In this document: positions 22,640-34,802 of the stretch, in pieces
How the letters are laid out: each line of letters starts with the position of its first letter
Position numbering within the stretch: position 1 is the stretch's first letter
NCBI GenBank assembly: GCA_039545355.1
Contig: BCJJ01000011.1
Span: 622,642-686,641, forward strand
Length of the DNA: 64,000 nt
Direction of reading: 5' to 3'
Source of the DNA: Trichosporon coremiiforme
Lineage: Eukaryota; Basidiomycota; Tremellomycetes; Trichosporonales; Trichosporonaceae
Position numbers and translations under genes: made by a program
The notes under the pieces: model-generated
Database searches by the model: none
What the model was told of the DNA's origin: nothing
Seen by the model: the letters and a program-made list of their open reading frames with translations, nothing else

Positions 22640-25600
22640 GGTGGCGATGTCCTCTTCGGGGTGCCGTCTGGGATGGATGTGGAGAACCGAGTTGATGAAG
22701 TAGTGTACGACGACAAACGAAAGTCGGGCCAGTCGGGATGGAGAGCTCCGTGACTAGCAGGAAGGAAAGATGATAAGGAGATCGAGATTAGACTACTATT
22801 TCAACCGTGGCAGTCGATGTTCCCCACAAACAAACGGAAGGGGTCCCAGGTGGTGAGGGGAAAAAGAAAACACCGCCTAAATCGGGGCACCTTTTCTACT
22901 GTTTCGTGAGCTGGGCGCCGGTCGCCGCTCGCTGCCCTCGCCAGGCCGCTAGCTCGTTAAGCGTGCCAGGCTGCCTGGCCCAGGTCCAGACGTCGGTCGG
23001 TCGGTCGACCAAACGCCCAAAGCCGGTGAGCTTTGCCGTCCAATACCGTCAAAGTTGGGGATCGCTAAGGGATCTCCCAAGGGGAACCACAGGAACGGCT
23101 CCAGCGGGGACGTCCGGTTGCAGACAGTCCGAGCAGGACGCTGGAGACTCTCCGCGGGGCCAGAACGCGCTTAGTTGGAGCTGATGCGCGGTGTCTGTGA
23201 GCTAACTGGCTGGATCTCCCACCCCAGCTGGCCCCCAGGTGCCCAGTTAGGTGCCTCGGATTGTCTCTTTGTCCTTACCCCACTCTGGTCGCCTCTGCTC
23301 TAAGGGCGTCTTGCTCGGGGCTGCCGGACGCGGCGGCAGGCCTCAAGGGGGCCCATGTGAGAGAGGGCTGGGGAGCCACTCAGGGTGACGTCGTGCCTGG
23401 AGCCGCGCTTCCCATCAGCAGCCCAGCCCTGCGAGATTGCCGAGTTGCCCAGAACGCCCGGCGACCCAGTTTCTCCATTGTGCATGCTCTCTCGTGCATC
23501 CAATCCGGCCGGTCTACGTTGCTCATGCCGAGCTCAGAGCCTGACCTAGTCAGACGACCAGGACAATCAGGCTTTTTTTCTCCCAGTTTGCGGTCCTTTT
23601 CATACGCGCGACACTGCCGTTGGTAGCGGAGTAATTGGGAATATACGACGGAGCACACTTCCGCTGCGTTAGCCAACCCCACTGTTACCCCCACTCAGCA
23701 GATCCCGTGCTTCAAAGCATAGTAAATCATAGGACGTATGAGGCAGTCGGCTCCCCTATCATCTGCATTCATCGCGGTTCAGGTTCCCTTGCGACAGACC
23801 CAGAATCGGCCTCAAGACTCAGGACCACTCTCGTAACTGCGGAGAAGAATGCGTGGCGCGTGCCCGATGTCTCGTGTCGCGTCCACGGGGACAGGCAGTA
23901 ACAAACCCAGAGTTCCTCATATTCGCATAAACCGAGACCGAATTCCGGCTCGGGTTGTCTGCTTTGCGCTTGACGCGCGCAATCCAAGATCAAGCGGTAG
24001 ACATTCCGCTGGCACCGGCTGTTTTCATGTTTGACTGTTCCTCATCCCACGAATAATGTTGCGAACAACCCACAGACAAGACGTGGCACCGTGGGGGATG
24101 CGGGGCTCATCGGCCTGAACAGTGAGGAGGTGGCAGGGCACCGGATTTGTGCGGCCTGGGGGACCACCGGGTATACGACGGCGACCAGGTCCCAGGTCGC
24201 GAGCTGGCGCAGCTCGAGTCCATCGAAACGACGTCGACAGAGGCAGAGGTTTGGCTCGGGCGAATGATAAACCGTGAGACCGGACTCATTCATGACCAGA
24301 AGGCAAAGCATACCGCTGCCGAGGAACTTGACCTGCGGACCCTGAGCCGCCTGCCGAGTCTGGCTGCTGCCTTTTGAACGCGGTCTAAGACCCCACTGCT
24401 GTTGACTGCCGCACGTGACGAGTTTATCAGCCTGGGGCCCACGAGCTTCCGCCAAGCAAAGCGGCGTGAGGCGGATCGTTTCAGTCGCGAGTCACCAGAC
24501 CTCGACCCATCAAGTTCCGACCGGTGGGCTATCTAAATGAAACTGCCAGCTTTCTCGTGACGGACCTCTGTCATCTGTCTACTGCCCGCTGTCACTTTGT
24601 CACAGCCTCCAACTGGAGTCTCCGGGCCCCACAGGATATCAATTTGCTCCCCGTGGAGAAGGCGCCCGAACAACAACACTTACCCACGAGCAAGCAGACG
24701 CCGAAAAGCTCTAGGGTTGGGCCGGCGGCGCTGGGGGGTCCAGCTGCTTGCTCTCTTGGGCCAAGCCAGGTCTCGCCAATGCTATGTATAACCTGAGGAT
24801 CCGAGCGCAGAGCACGGGGCCCTCGTCTGCTGATTTGTTCCACGAGTCTGAGGCGTGTGTTAGGTTTTGTGAGGCGTGCCGCCGCTTGGGCCCCCCTGAT
24901 AACGCCATCGCTATTGATTGGGCCCATCCCCGATGCCCGTGAACGCGGCGACGCCGGCGTCGGCAGGATTACCTCTGCACGGCCTCCGCGGCCTGCGCCA
25001 TCTCACCGGTTTTGTCGTGGAGCGGAGTGTTATCGATCGGTAATCCAACGGATCCGAACGCACAAGCGAGGTGGTGTGGGGGAGTGGCGCTGTTGGCGCA
25101 GCTCCTACGTCGGCCCCAGTCTGCCAAGCGCTTGAGGACGAAATCACATACCGTTGCTGACCAGTTACAGACATGCGCACGCAATGGCATCCGACGTAGA
25201 CGAGATGGCCGAACGCTCCTGGCGACACACGCGGCGGCGGCCGCTCTTTACCGCGCCTGGTCTTGGCATGTACCTAATTGTGGCACGTTGGAGGTGAGTT
25301 GGTGCGCTCGTGACTTTGTGAGCTTCCGCGTTTCCATATATCCGACAGAATAGGCACCGACCCATAGTGCCCGACGCCCGATGTTGCTCGTCGGAATCAC
25401 CAGATCAGGTGTTCAAGAAGCTCTGCTAAATGTGCCTTACTCGTGGACCATGGTCCGTGAGCGATTTGCCAACCGGACGCCGGGACGCCAACGGGTACGA
25501 CGGTCCGCTTGCACGATCGTCATCGCAAGACCCGAAGTTGGAATATCTCGACTCCGCCAGTTATCGGCGTACTTTGTCACAATTCCGGGTCCCCAGGTTT

Positions 25601-27598
25601 CCCCCAGCAAGATAAGTGTGACAAGCTCCGGTCCACCGACATCGATTACGAGAAGTCCAGGTCCGCAATTCGGGAACAGAAGGTCGCGAGCAGCCGCGGC
25701 CCTCGCTTGCTCGCTTCCAGGAATTGATCGAACAGAGGCCATCGATGCCCGCTATCAGTGAGCGATGAGGGCACAGGTAACGCGCGAGTCACGTGTGAAC
25801 GGATGTGGCCGAGACGCGGGTGTGGCAGAAGAAGCAGCGATTTCGCTGATCTCACCTTCCTGCTTCTGACTGCGACCACTGGATCGCAGGCGCAAGCACT
25901 GACCAGTATCTCACTCACTGTCCCTGCTGCACTTCTGGCCTCGAACACTCTTCTGATACGGCCCGAGGTGGCTTCGGGTTATAGGATGCCGCCCGGCGAA
26001 AATCGATTTGCGCTGGCCCTCGGGTGGCCACTGAGCCCCGCCTGCCTCATCGTGGAACTCGCATACTAGGATGGTTAGTTTGTGATGACTCACTTCCTTC
26101 GAAGCGGAGTAATGCCCCAAGACACGCAAGCTGAGAGCGTTCACTGCCCGCCGCTCACTTTCGCCATCGACACTATGACTCCCGCCGGTGACAGCAATAG
26201 GCCGACGAGGAAAAATCTCCGCAACCCATCGGCGCATGTTGCCAGTCATCTACCCAAGTCCGAACACCCGCAGGAATGCCAGTGCCGTCAACGGAGGACG
26301 CCGCGCTTGGCGACGGGGAAAGTTCGGATGGAGGAGCCCCGCAAACTCACGGGCACAGCACATGTCCATCAAGACGCCGCAATTTACTCCGCAGACAAGT
26401 CGGCCGCACTGGCCGTCCGTGCCGGCGATGCCGACGATGCCGGGCACATGTTGCGGCGGCGATCGGCAGCCCCCAAACACCCCGCACACCCTGAGCGGTA
26501 CGACTACCGTCGCCACGGCACCGGCATGCAGCCGGACAGGGAGCCGCTCTAGGAATGCGGCACCTGTCTGCCGGACTCGTCGGAGGAAGAGGAGAGCGAC
26601 GATTCGGACTCGAGCGATACGGGGTCGGGGTGGTCGACACTTGGTAGTGGTGACACAGACAGTGTTGGGGCGGCCAGTGAGGGGGGTGGGCGTGCCAGAA
26701 ATGATGGGAGGCAGCTGTTGGGAGACAGGCTCGCGCAAAGCACCGTGGCCAGGAGGTAGAGGTAGATGAACTTTCGTAGACGCTGATCACCGTTCGCTCC
26801 TGCTGCGCTCCTACACTGGCTTAACCAGGTTGTTGTTGACTGCTGGGGGGAGAGCTCACTGGATGCTGTAGTACTGTGAGCGTTCTGCCTAGAAGGGTTA
26901 GTCAGACTGGTAGTCACTTGCGCGGAACATACGACTGACACACACCAATGCCAGGGACGCACGCTCTCTTCAAGTTGTCCGCACTTACGCTGACTTATCC
27001 CCATTCTGGTAGCTCCTCGCGTCAGTGCAGCGACGCCGAGACGTTCCGGGCGACGGTGCGCTCTCGGAGCGAGAGAAAGATTGCGCCTGGGCAGGCACGC
27101 TCCGCTAGACGACGGCCCAGACCTTGGCAGGCTACGACGACGGCCAGACAACTTCGCACCTTCACCCAGATCTAGTCGCTGAGTGGAGTCGCTTGCTGCT
27201 CTGTCCGACGTGCAGGCGGCCGAAAAGCGATGACTCGACACACAGCTCGAGCGATGTGCCCATCGCACTCTTAGCACTCTCGCGACTCCCCAAGACGCCG
27301 CCAGGTTCCGTCGTGGCTCATCCCTAGCGCCTCGGGCGAGCTTAAAAGGACACGATGGTTGGGCTTCTCGACTGTCCTTCGCTCAACACCAAGCAAGAAC
27401 TCGACAATCCTCTCCCCAGCAGGGCAACAACGGCCCCGCCCCTTTCCCGTCTGCTACGCCTTTCCTGGACCGGACACTGGAATACACCTGCACTCCCGGC
27501 TGCGCTACCACCAAGTAAAGTATCCTCGCTATGGTGAGTTGGTCGGCATTGACGAGAAACTCACAACCGGCCGACTTCCAGAACCCGCATTCCCGTGA
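22640..27598. other. Long gene-poor region
   Basis: About 5 kb. The left end is the MFS promoter, with a GTCG-type short repeat near 22992-23008. I see no supportable gene. At 26549-26790 the minus strand has a Ser/Pro-rich open frame with one hydrophobic stretch (FIYLYLLATVLCASL) and coding-like codons, but no start codon or partner exon. At about 27359-27537 a plus-strand frame ends in a GTGAGT donor but joins no downstream frame without a stop. These may be relics. Confidence 0.45.
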
Positions 27599-28438
27599 GC
27601 CCGGCACCTCCACGGCCTCCTCTTCGGCTATTTCCCACTCCTCGCCGTCCTGGCGGAGGCCGCAGGTGCAGCCGAGCGTGCTTCGGAGGACGACCATGCT
27701 GCACCTCCCGCGTTCGGTAAGCGCCGCCGCTCGCCCCCGACCTCTTCCCAGACGTCAGACGAGGCGGAGGACACAAAGCGTCGTCGCTGGCGCTCTCTTC
27801 ACCTCGCGCACCAGCCGTGGACCTGCGCGATACTGAGGCTGACCACCTCGCGATTCAAGTCGATATGGCCCAGCTCGAGGCAGATTGGCGTGCCAAACAG
27901 GCAGCGTTCGCCGCCCTTGCCCCCAACACCGCTTCCAACCACGAGGAGTACAACTCCCACGGCGCCGGACAGCATGCTCACGCCCGGTACAAGAGTGAAG
28001 AACAGGCTGAGACGCCTGAGCAGACCGCGCACGAGGACAGCGCGTACGAGGAGACACTGCCTGATAAAATCCAGGCGCACCCTCACTGCTGCCAGCGGTG
28101 CCGGCAGGAGTATGCCCATGATGGGTCGGGATACTACAAGCCGTACTCAAGGTGAGGATGACGACAAGTCTGAGGCCGAGTCCGAGGCTCTCGCCGCGCA
28201 GTGGCGCGACATCGAGCGGCCTTGGATCGAGGCCCCCGGTGAGGACAACTGGTACTACGGCCCCGGCGCCAACGCCTATGGCATTCCTCAGCTCCCCGGC
28301 GGCGGCGAAGGGAACAACGAGGCGGGGGTCAAGAAGGGCCTGGGCTATGGAGGCGGAGAGCTGATTGGAGATCGACTAGGCAACTCCTGTCGAGGCTCGT
28401 GCCAACGGGCTACAGGCTGCCCCGGAGAGATCGAATGA
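27599..28438 (+). pseudogene. Frameshifted hypothetical gene
   Basis: Coding-like sequence of unknown family. A first exon with a hydrophobic stretch (LFGYFPLLAVLAEAAGAAE) ends at a GTAAGC donor (27717). A 35-base intron ends in CCCAG (27751), and the second exon is Glu/Ala-rich with a helix (DMAQLEADWRAKQAAFAAL) and a Cys cluster (CCQRCRQEY). This frame stops at 28153-28155. A clearly coding frame (EDDDKSEAESEALAAQW, then EDNWYYGPGANAYG) takes over one base out of register at about 28146-28150 and ends at 28438. No donor/acceptor pair explains the switch. No ATG was found for the first exon. A decayed gene or a sequence error is most likely. Confidence 0.35.
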
Positions 28439-29012
28439 TCGAATGAACCGGATACAGCGTAGGGAGCGGACGGTGGAGGCAAAAGATATCGCGACTAGAT
28501 GATGGAAGGTGGGAAATGTGAATCTGTCGACGGGCCAGATCAACATCCCAATATTCATATCAGCATCCGGGCATAGGGATACCCATGTCATCAGTCATAC
28601 CCTACATGTTGCGTCACCGCGCATGCCTTTGTGACATGAACAAAGGGTACTCACTCACCATGCATACCTGCACCTCTGTGCATTGTTAGATCGTACTGCT
28701 CGGTGGAGGTTGGATCTTGCGACCTCCACTAAGGCGCGAGGGATGAGACACACGGCTGCGCCAGCGTCCGTGCACGACCATGCGACCAACCCTTCCTCAC
28801 GGACACAGGCGGGGGCATCTCGGGTGACTACGCCCTCGCACCTCCTCTTCACACTTCTCCATTTCTCACTGAGCGATCTAGCTCTTGCGAACTACCACTT
28901 CCTGACTAGTTGACATCAGTAGGACTCGACAGGCATGCCGGGAGTGAGTGGCCCTCGCCGATCCAGCTTCAAATCTCGGTCGCGAAGCTGACCCCAGTCA
29001 AAATCCTCGCGA
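28439..29012. other. Intergenic region
   Basis: No gene, repeat or RNA seen; it carries the promoter of the acidic-protein gene. Confidence 0.5.
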
Positions 29013-29591
29013 ATGTCTTCCTCTGACCCTCAATCTTCGTCATCGAAACACAGAGCAATGTCCTCTGCGAAGTCCTACACCGCACCTGAAACGCCAGTCG
29101 AAGTCGAGAACCAGTCCCCGGCACGTGACACTTTCGCCACCCACTCCGACGACATCGAGATGGCCGACTCAGACCCGATCGACGAGTACCCCTCGCGCTA
29201 CTACTCGGACGAGGAAGACACCGAGCCCGAGGACCTCGACTACGAACCGGAGTCGCGGCCGACGTCCCCCATGTCGCTGACCGAGAGCGAGCGTGGCAAG
29301 CCCGACTTCTCCGACGTACTCAAGGACCTGCACAAGTATGGTACGGATCCGGTCGTCCCTCCCCCGCCGGAACAGATCCAGGGCGCACTCGCACTGTACA
29401 CCGAAAAGGAACTCGAGGTCCTCCGCAATGCGTACCAAATGGTCAACGGACGGCCGGCGAGGTGGTTCAGGGAACAGACTGAGGAGCCCGCCGAGAAGGA
29501 GATGGTCATGGTCGATAACGACGACGCCGATGAGTCGGGCGTCCTTGTCGAGAAGGAGGAGGCGAGCGGGGAAGAATGGGTTAGCGTCTAA
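29013..29591 (+). CDS. Acidic hypothetical protein
   Basis: Single-exon frame of 192 residues with the C-ending codon preference of the real genes. The first third is Ser-rich (SSSDPQSSSSKHRA), the middle is strongly acidic with DSDP and YYSDEEDTEPEDLDYEPE-like runs, and the last third has a short predicted helix (ALALYTEKELEVLRNAYQ) followed by an acidic tail ending EEWVSV. No membrane segment or signal peptide. I do not recognise a family; the acidic, phosphorylatable composition would fit a nuclear cofactor or chaperone, which is only a guess. An internal ATG at 29058 is an alternative start. Confidence 0.55.
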   Translation: MSSSDPQSSSSKHRAMSSAKSYTAPETPVEVENQSPARDTFATHSDDIEMADSDPIDEYPSRYYSDEEDTEPEDLDYEPESRPTSPMSLTESERGKPDFSDVLKDLHKYGTDPVVPPPPEQIQGALALYTEKELEVLRNAYQMVNGRPARWFREQTEEPAEKEMVMVDNDDADESGVLVEKEEASGEEWVSV

Positions 29592-30005
29592 TATAATGAG
29601 AGGAGATGTATGTATCAGTGGTCAACCTTCCGACGCAGGAGTGGAGACATGGAGGCCCTGCTGAAGTCAGGTCAGACGTAAGGTGCGAGGTGGAGGTGCG
29701 GCGTGAGGCAGCCAGAGCAGCGAGCTCACCACATGTCGATTGACGAGGTCAAGAGACTTCGAGCGCTCCGACTTCCGTCAAGAATTGCTAGGGGCGACAG
29801 GACTATATTCACCTGCTTCCTGCATGCTAGCTCCGGGCTCTCGGCGGGTTATAGTCAAGACAATAGGCAGACCCCCTTGCCACACATCCAGCCGGAGGAG
29901 GCGACCGTGGGAATGCCAGCACGAGTGGACGCCCTCCACCAGCGAGCGGCCTGTTCTGACGTCGTTTGAGGTTCGTGAATTGCTTCCACAACCCCAGCAT
30001 CCACC
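29592..30005. other. Intergenic region
   Basis: Holds the LST8 promoter; no gene or obvious motif seen. Confidence 0.55.
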
Positions 30006-31145
30006 ATGCCCACACAGCAGCAGCCGCAACAGCAGTACCAGAGCGACACGCCGTCTCAGCAGTCGGCCGAGATGTCGGTCGTGCTCTGCACGGCTGGCTG
30101 TGAGTGATTCCTTACTGTTCCCGCTGACGACAGACGACCACACGATCCGGTTCTGGGAGGCCTGGAGCGGAATCTGTTATCGCCAGATCCCTCTGCAGCC
30201 GCAATGGGTGAGCTGAGAAGGTCATGGTTGTTAGCTGACAGCGCAGAAACAGGTGAACCGGCTCGCGATTAGCCCGGACAAGAACTACGTCGCTGCTGCT
30301 GGAAACGGGAGCGTCAGGTTAGCTGATTACCATGGATGGCCAGCTGACAACCAGGATATGGGACATCCCGTCTCTGTCGAACACGCCCATCATGAGTCTG
30401 GACGGTCACACGGGTAACATCACCGCGTTACAGTACAGTGCGCAGGGCAAGTGGATCGTGACTGGCAGCGAGGACGGAACCGTCAAGGTGTGGGACACCC
30501 GGTAAGCTGGCCACATCCTCTCGAGAAGCTGACGACAGGACGGGACAAGTGCAGCGAACGTACAAGCACGAGGGCACGATGGTGAACGACGTCGTGATCC
30601 ACCCGAACCAAGGCGAGCTCATCAGCTGCGACCAGATGGGCAGCGTGAAGATCTGGGACCTGGGCGAGAACACGTGCACGCACGAGCTCGTGCCGGCCGA
30701 GGATGTGCCGATCCGCTCCGTCTCGATCGCCAGTGACGGCGGCACGCTCGTGGCCGGCAACGACGTGGGCACCGTGTTCGTGTGGCGTATCCAGTCCGGG
30801 TCCGAGACCACCTCCCTCGTGCCAGTTACGTCCTTCCTAGCCCACCCGAAGTACATCACGCGCTGCCTCCTCTCGCCCGATACACGACTCCTCGCGACCT
30901 GCTCGGCCGACACGACCGTCAAGCTCTGGTCCACCAAGGATTACGAGTACTCCCTCGACCGCACGCTGGAGGGCCACCAGCGCTGGGTCTGGGACGCAGC
31001 CTTCTCGGCCGACTCGGCGTACCTTGTCACCGCTTCTTCCGACCACAGCGCCCGTCTCTGGGACCTCGCGACCGGAGAGACCGTCAGGCAGTACGAGGGA
31101 CACTTTAGGGGCCTGGCGGCCGTCGGGCTGAGCGACCAACCGTGA
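30006..31145 (+). CDS. LST8: LST8, WD40 subunit of the TOR kinase complexes
   Basis: Lst8 (mLST8/Wat1) binds the TOR kinase domain in TORC1 and TORC2 and stabilises its active site, linking nutrients to growth. Exons 30006-30099, 30134-30207, 30247-30317, 30355-30501 and 30539-31145 give 330 residues. Seven WD-type repeats cover almost the whole protein. Marks that match yeast Lst8 closely from memory are AGYDHTIRFWEAWSGICYR, HPNQGELISCDQMGSVKIWD, YITRCLLSPDT, LATCSADTTVKLWS and GHQRWVWDAAFSADSAYLV. There is an N-terminal extension of about 20 Gln/Ser-rich residues before the usual MSV start at codon 23; initiation could be at either ATG. All four introns are 34-39 bases. Confidence 0.95.
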
Positions 31146-31890
31146 AGAGAGTAGTCGCTTCGTGAGGAGGAGTGGCGGTGGAATCGACCGCCAACTCCGG
31201 CTGTAACCCGGATTAGGGCCACCTTCTATTTCAATCTGCTCCCGCTTATCGGCGTTCTAATGGGATTGGGCTACGAACCTAACAGCATGTCGCCGAGCGG
31301 GGCGCGCTCCAAGTTTGTTTTATCATGTATGCATGTTGTTCATTGCACGAGCCGCCAAACTTATCAAGAGACAGGGAGATACGTGCGTCTGTGCGTCCTA
31401 TTTGGGCGCTGAAGCTACAATTGATAGGGTACATTCTGGAAGCTTGAGAGGCACGAGATAACGGAAGTCGCAGCAGTCAGCTGACAGCGAGGAGGAATGC
31501 AGCTAAGTGCGATGAGGAACTCTTGATGCGTTGTTACTGCGGGGAAGAAAGATATCGGCATCCCATCGTTGACCGAACTGATACCGCATTGAATATCGGT
31601 CCCGATCGAGCGGATGTGCGCATCAGTTTGCGTCGCGTGACAACTCGCTTGACAGTTGCTATCCTTTCAATGTTTGATTCATATTACATGACGCAAGCGT
31701 AGGCGCGCTCGAAGCGTTCATAGACCGCGAGCGGTGCCCAGCGCGTCTGCTAGTGGGGTTGAGGCATGCAACATGACAGCGTGCCTTGATCTAATGCTAG
31801 CTTCCTAATCGCCTCGGACAATGGCCCTCCCTCCCTCCCTCCGTCCCTTTGCTGACGGACTGATACAACGGGGGTTGCGGTACGGTGCGT
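31146..31890. other. Intergenic region between convergent genes
   Basis: Holds the 3' ends of LST8 (+) and the DnaJ gene (-). A short CCCT repeat lies at 31825-31842. No gene seen. Confidence 0.55.
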
Positions 31891-33213
31891 TTAGTTGAGG
31901 ACCTTGCGGAGGGCGTCCTTCTGGTCGGCGGTGAGGGAGCGGGGGAAGACGACGTTCCACTTGACGACCATGTCGCCGGCCTTCTTGACGCTTCCGGCCT
32001 TGGAGATGGGCATGCCCTCGCCGGCAATGCGGGTCTCTTCTCCGGGCTGCACAATCTGGTTGGCGGGAAGCGAGACCTTGAGTCTCCTGCCGTCGAGCTG
32101 CTCGACCTCCTTCGTGATCTGGCCGCCGCCCTCGGGGCCGAGCAGAGCCTGCGCCAGCGTGATGTTGAGCTGAACGATGAGGTCGTCGCCATCACGCTTG
32201 AAGCGCGGGTGCGGCTTGTCCTCGACGACGAACGTCACCGTCTGCGCCTGTCCGTACTCGTCCTCGTTTCCGGCACCGGCAAACTTGACCTTGGTGCCCT
32301 TCTTCCAGCCGGCCTTGTAGGGGACCTCGAGAATCTTCTCCTCCGTGTGGCCGTTGCGCAGGTGGCGCGTGAGGCGGAGTCGCTTCGTGCCGCCCTTGTA
32401 CAGCTCCTCGAGCGAGAGCGCGAGAGGCTTCGTGACCTCTCCAGGAGGGGGAGGGGGCTCAGAGTGCTGCTCGAAGCCACCGGGCATGCCGCCGCCCATG
32501 CCACCGCCCATTCCTCCCATACCGCCCATGCCGCCCATTCCTCCCATGCCGCCCATGCCACCCATGCCGGGCATGCCACCGCCCATACGCGAGCTGCGCG
32601 AGCGGCCGGCTCCCGGTCGGCCACCACCGCCGAACGAGAACGACTCGCCACCGCCGCCGCCACCGCCCATGCCGGAGAAGAAGGCGCTGGATGTTAGTTA
32701 TGGTCGCTGTGCACGGCTGGCAGAACTCACTTGAAGATGTCGTTGGGGTCGGTCGCGTGGAAGGAGAAGCCACCACCACCGGCACCGCCGGGGAAGCCGC
32801 CAGCGCCGAAGCCACCTCCGGGTCCGCCAGGGCCAGCTCCGCCCTTCAGACCCTCCTCGCCGAACTGGTCGTAGACTGCACGCTTGTCCTTGTCGCTGAG
32901 GACCTCGTACGCTTCACCGAGCTGTGATCGTCAGTTCACTGTACACCGAGCGTGTGTGTGCATTGCCCCTGTCACCCGGCCGGCGATCGATGGCCGTGTG
33001 TGCGTTGGGACAACCAAACGGGATTGCCGGATGCGATCCGGTTCAATCGCAACTCACCTTCTTGAACTTTTCCTCGGCCTGGGCACGCTTGTCTCCTGGG
33101 TTCTTGTCGGGGTGCCACTTCAGAGACTCCTTGCGGTAAGCCTTCTTGATGTCGGCCTCGGAGGCGTCCTTGCCGATTCCAAGAATCTTGTAGTATTCCG
33201 TGTTGTTCACCAT
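31891..33213 (-). CDS. SIS1: Type II (class B) DnaJ co-chaperone, Sis1/DNAJB-like
   Basis: Cytosolic/nuclear Hsp40 that delivers substrates to Hsp70 and stimulates its ATPase. Exons 33213-33058, 32921-32731 and 32686-31891 give 380 residues. The J domain (1-68) has HPD at 34-36 within [10 protein letters not shown] Gly/Phe region follows ([21 protein letters not shown]), then an unusually regular Gly-Gly-Met run (MGGMGGMGG) near residues 150-180. The two C-terminal substrate domains start at [20 protein letters not shown] and include PGWKKG-type ([13 protein letters not shown]), [11 protein letters not shown] and GEGMPI. The zinc-finger Cys repeats of class A are absent. The C-terminus ends RKVLN, without the EEVD-type end. 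Intron positions and frames fit well. I see no convincing heat-shock element array upstream. Confidence 0.93.
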
Positions 33214-34210
33214 GGTCGATGAATGTAGATGGGGATGGGATGGGTGGTCGCAAGACTAGATGGGGGTGTGGGGGTGTCGCTAGGAATAGCTGTGCGTTTT
33301 GGTGTGGTCGTTGATCGCACTTGAGTCGGATATGGATCGATGAACGATAGGTATCCAGTTGTGTCGCTTGTGTGTGAAGCGAAAGTCAAGACAATGGGAT
33401 GAGAGTGGGAAAGAAAGAGGGGAAGAGGAGGATGCAATGTCCAGAACTGGGTTTGTTGGATGCGCGCGAGGGAGGCCTCGCTCTCGATTGATATGGACGC
33501 CAATGGAGGCATTTCACCCGTCGACCTCCGACGTCACAGAGTGGAGGGTTTTCTAGCACGTACTGGCACTTGCTCGAATCTCGCCCATTAGTCCCATTAC
33601 AAAAGTCATCACGGTGGCTAATCACACGCATACTAATCACATTACAAAGTGACGTCAGTCCCACCTTTAGCAGGGTCCACTCACGTGCCGGTCCGCACTC
33701 CGAAGGTGCCGGGATGATCTACGCGACTGTTATATCTTTGTGGTGGCATTCACCTTTTCTATGAACTGGCACGACATTCCAGAGGACTCTGGCAGCTGCC
33801 GGACGCGTCAAGGCACTATCGCGTACGTGGGAAGCTCACGTTTATTTTCGTTTCGCTTCATGTTCGCACTAGGACCATCGGACAATCCAAACCTGTGGAC
33901 ACCCAGTACCTGCTGCTCTCCGAGGTCGTCACCGAGGTCTCCGATCGCGTCAGCCAATGACCTCAAGTCCACCATGTGGCCAACACGGAAGGTCCCTCTC
34001 AAATCACATGATGCCGTTCCGACCCCTCCCCCGCCTGCAGTGGCACTCGGCGCTCCACCTCCACAGAAGCAACCAGCACCATGCACGGTGCACCAAAGTG
34101 ATGTGATGCTTACGGTGCTCCGCCTTTTTTTTGCCGGTGCCTTTGCCTCGGTGATGAACCGTATGATCATTCATGTTGTTATCTGCTAGCTGATCTCTAT
34201 GCTGTTTGAT
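33214..34210. other. Intergenic region (DnaJ promoter side)
   Basis: About 1 kb between the DnaJ start (-) and the end of the YciI-like gene (-). No gene seen. I looked for alternating TTC/GAA heat-shock arrays and found only isolated half sites. Confidence 0.5.
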
Positions 34211-34802
34211 TTAAAGAGCACCTCCGCCGACGTGCTCAGCGGGGAGCGACTTGAGCTCCTTGATGGTGGCCTTCTCCTCGTCCCAGACCTTGGTCCAGAA
34301 AGTGTGGCCCTTGACCTCTGTTCTCGTCAGCTGTGGCTCCCTTTCGGAGTAACTCACGCTCCCAAGCGGCGTTGATGTCCGGAGCGTCGAGGATGAGGAT
34401 CGAGCCCTCAACGCCCTTCTGCTGGTCGGGGTGAAGCTCGCCAGCCTTCTGGGTAGCGTACTTGTCCGAGAGGTAGGGGCGCTCAAGGACTGGAAAGTCA
34501 GTTAGCTGTTGTCGTCATGGAGTCTATGGTCGACCCGGACCAGTGTCGGACATCGGGGCTCTGCGGCTGTCCACATATCCGATACCGTGTTCGCTGCTCA
34601 GCCGAAAAGCGGTTCACTCACTATTGCCGAGGGTGCGGTCCTTGGCGAGGTCCTTGAGGGCAGCCTGGCGGTTGGCCTGGCGGGTCTCGTCGTTGTTGAT
34701 GTAGTCGGGGAGGACCGCGACGTAGAGGGGCATGGAGCGCTTCGAGGAAGTGCTAAAGGCCCTAGTGGCCGAGGAGGAGGAGCGGGCAACACGAGTAAGC
34801 AT
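34211..34802 (-). CDS. YciI-like (YCII domain) mitochondrial protein
   Basis: Exons 34802-34622, 34489-34358 and 34317-34211 give 139 residues. The N-terminus (MLTRVARSSSSATRAFSTSS) is a clear matrix-targeting sequence with an RAF-S cleavage-like site. The mature part fits the small ferredoxin-like YCII fold: PLYVAVLPDYINND at the first strand, a helix of RQANRQAALKDL, then GSILILDAPDINAAWE and TFWTKVWDEEKATIKEL. This domain is widespread in fungi, with no firmly known reaction. The protein ends VGGGAL. The intron frames are all consistent. The domain call rests on pattern recognition, not on a search. Confidence 0.7.

Noticed and set aside
33214..33800. Possible heat-shock elements upstream of the DnaJ gene
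   Set aside because: Only isolated TTC or GAA half sites; no three-unit alternating array.
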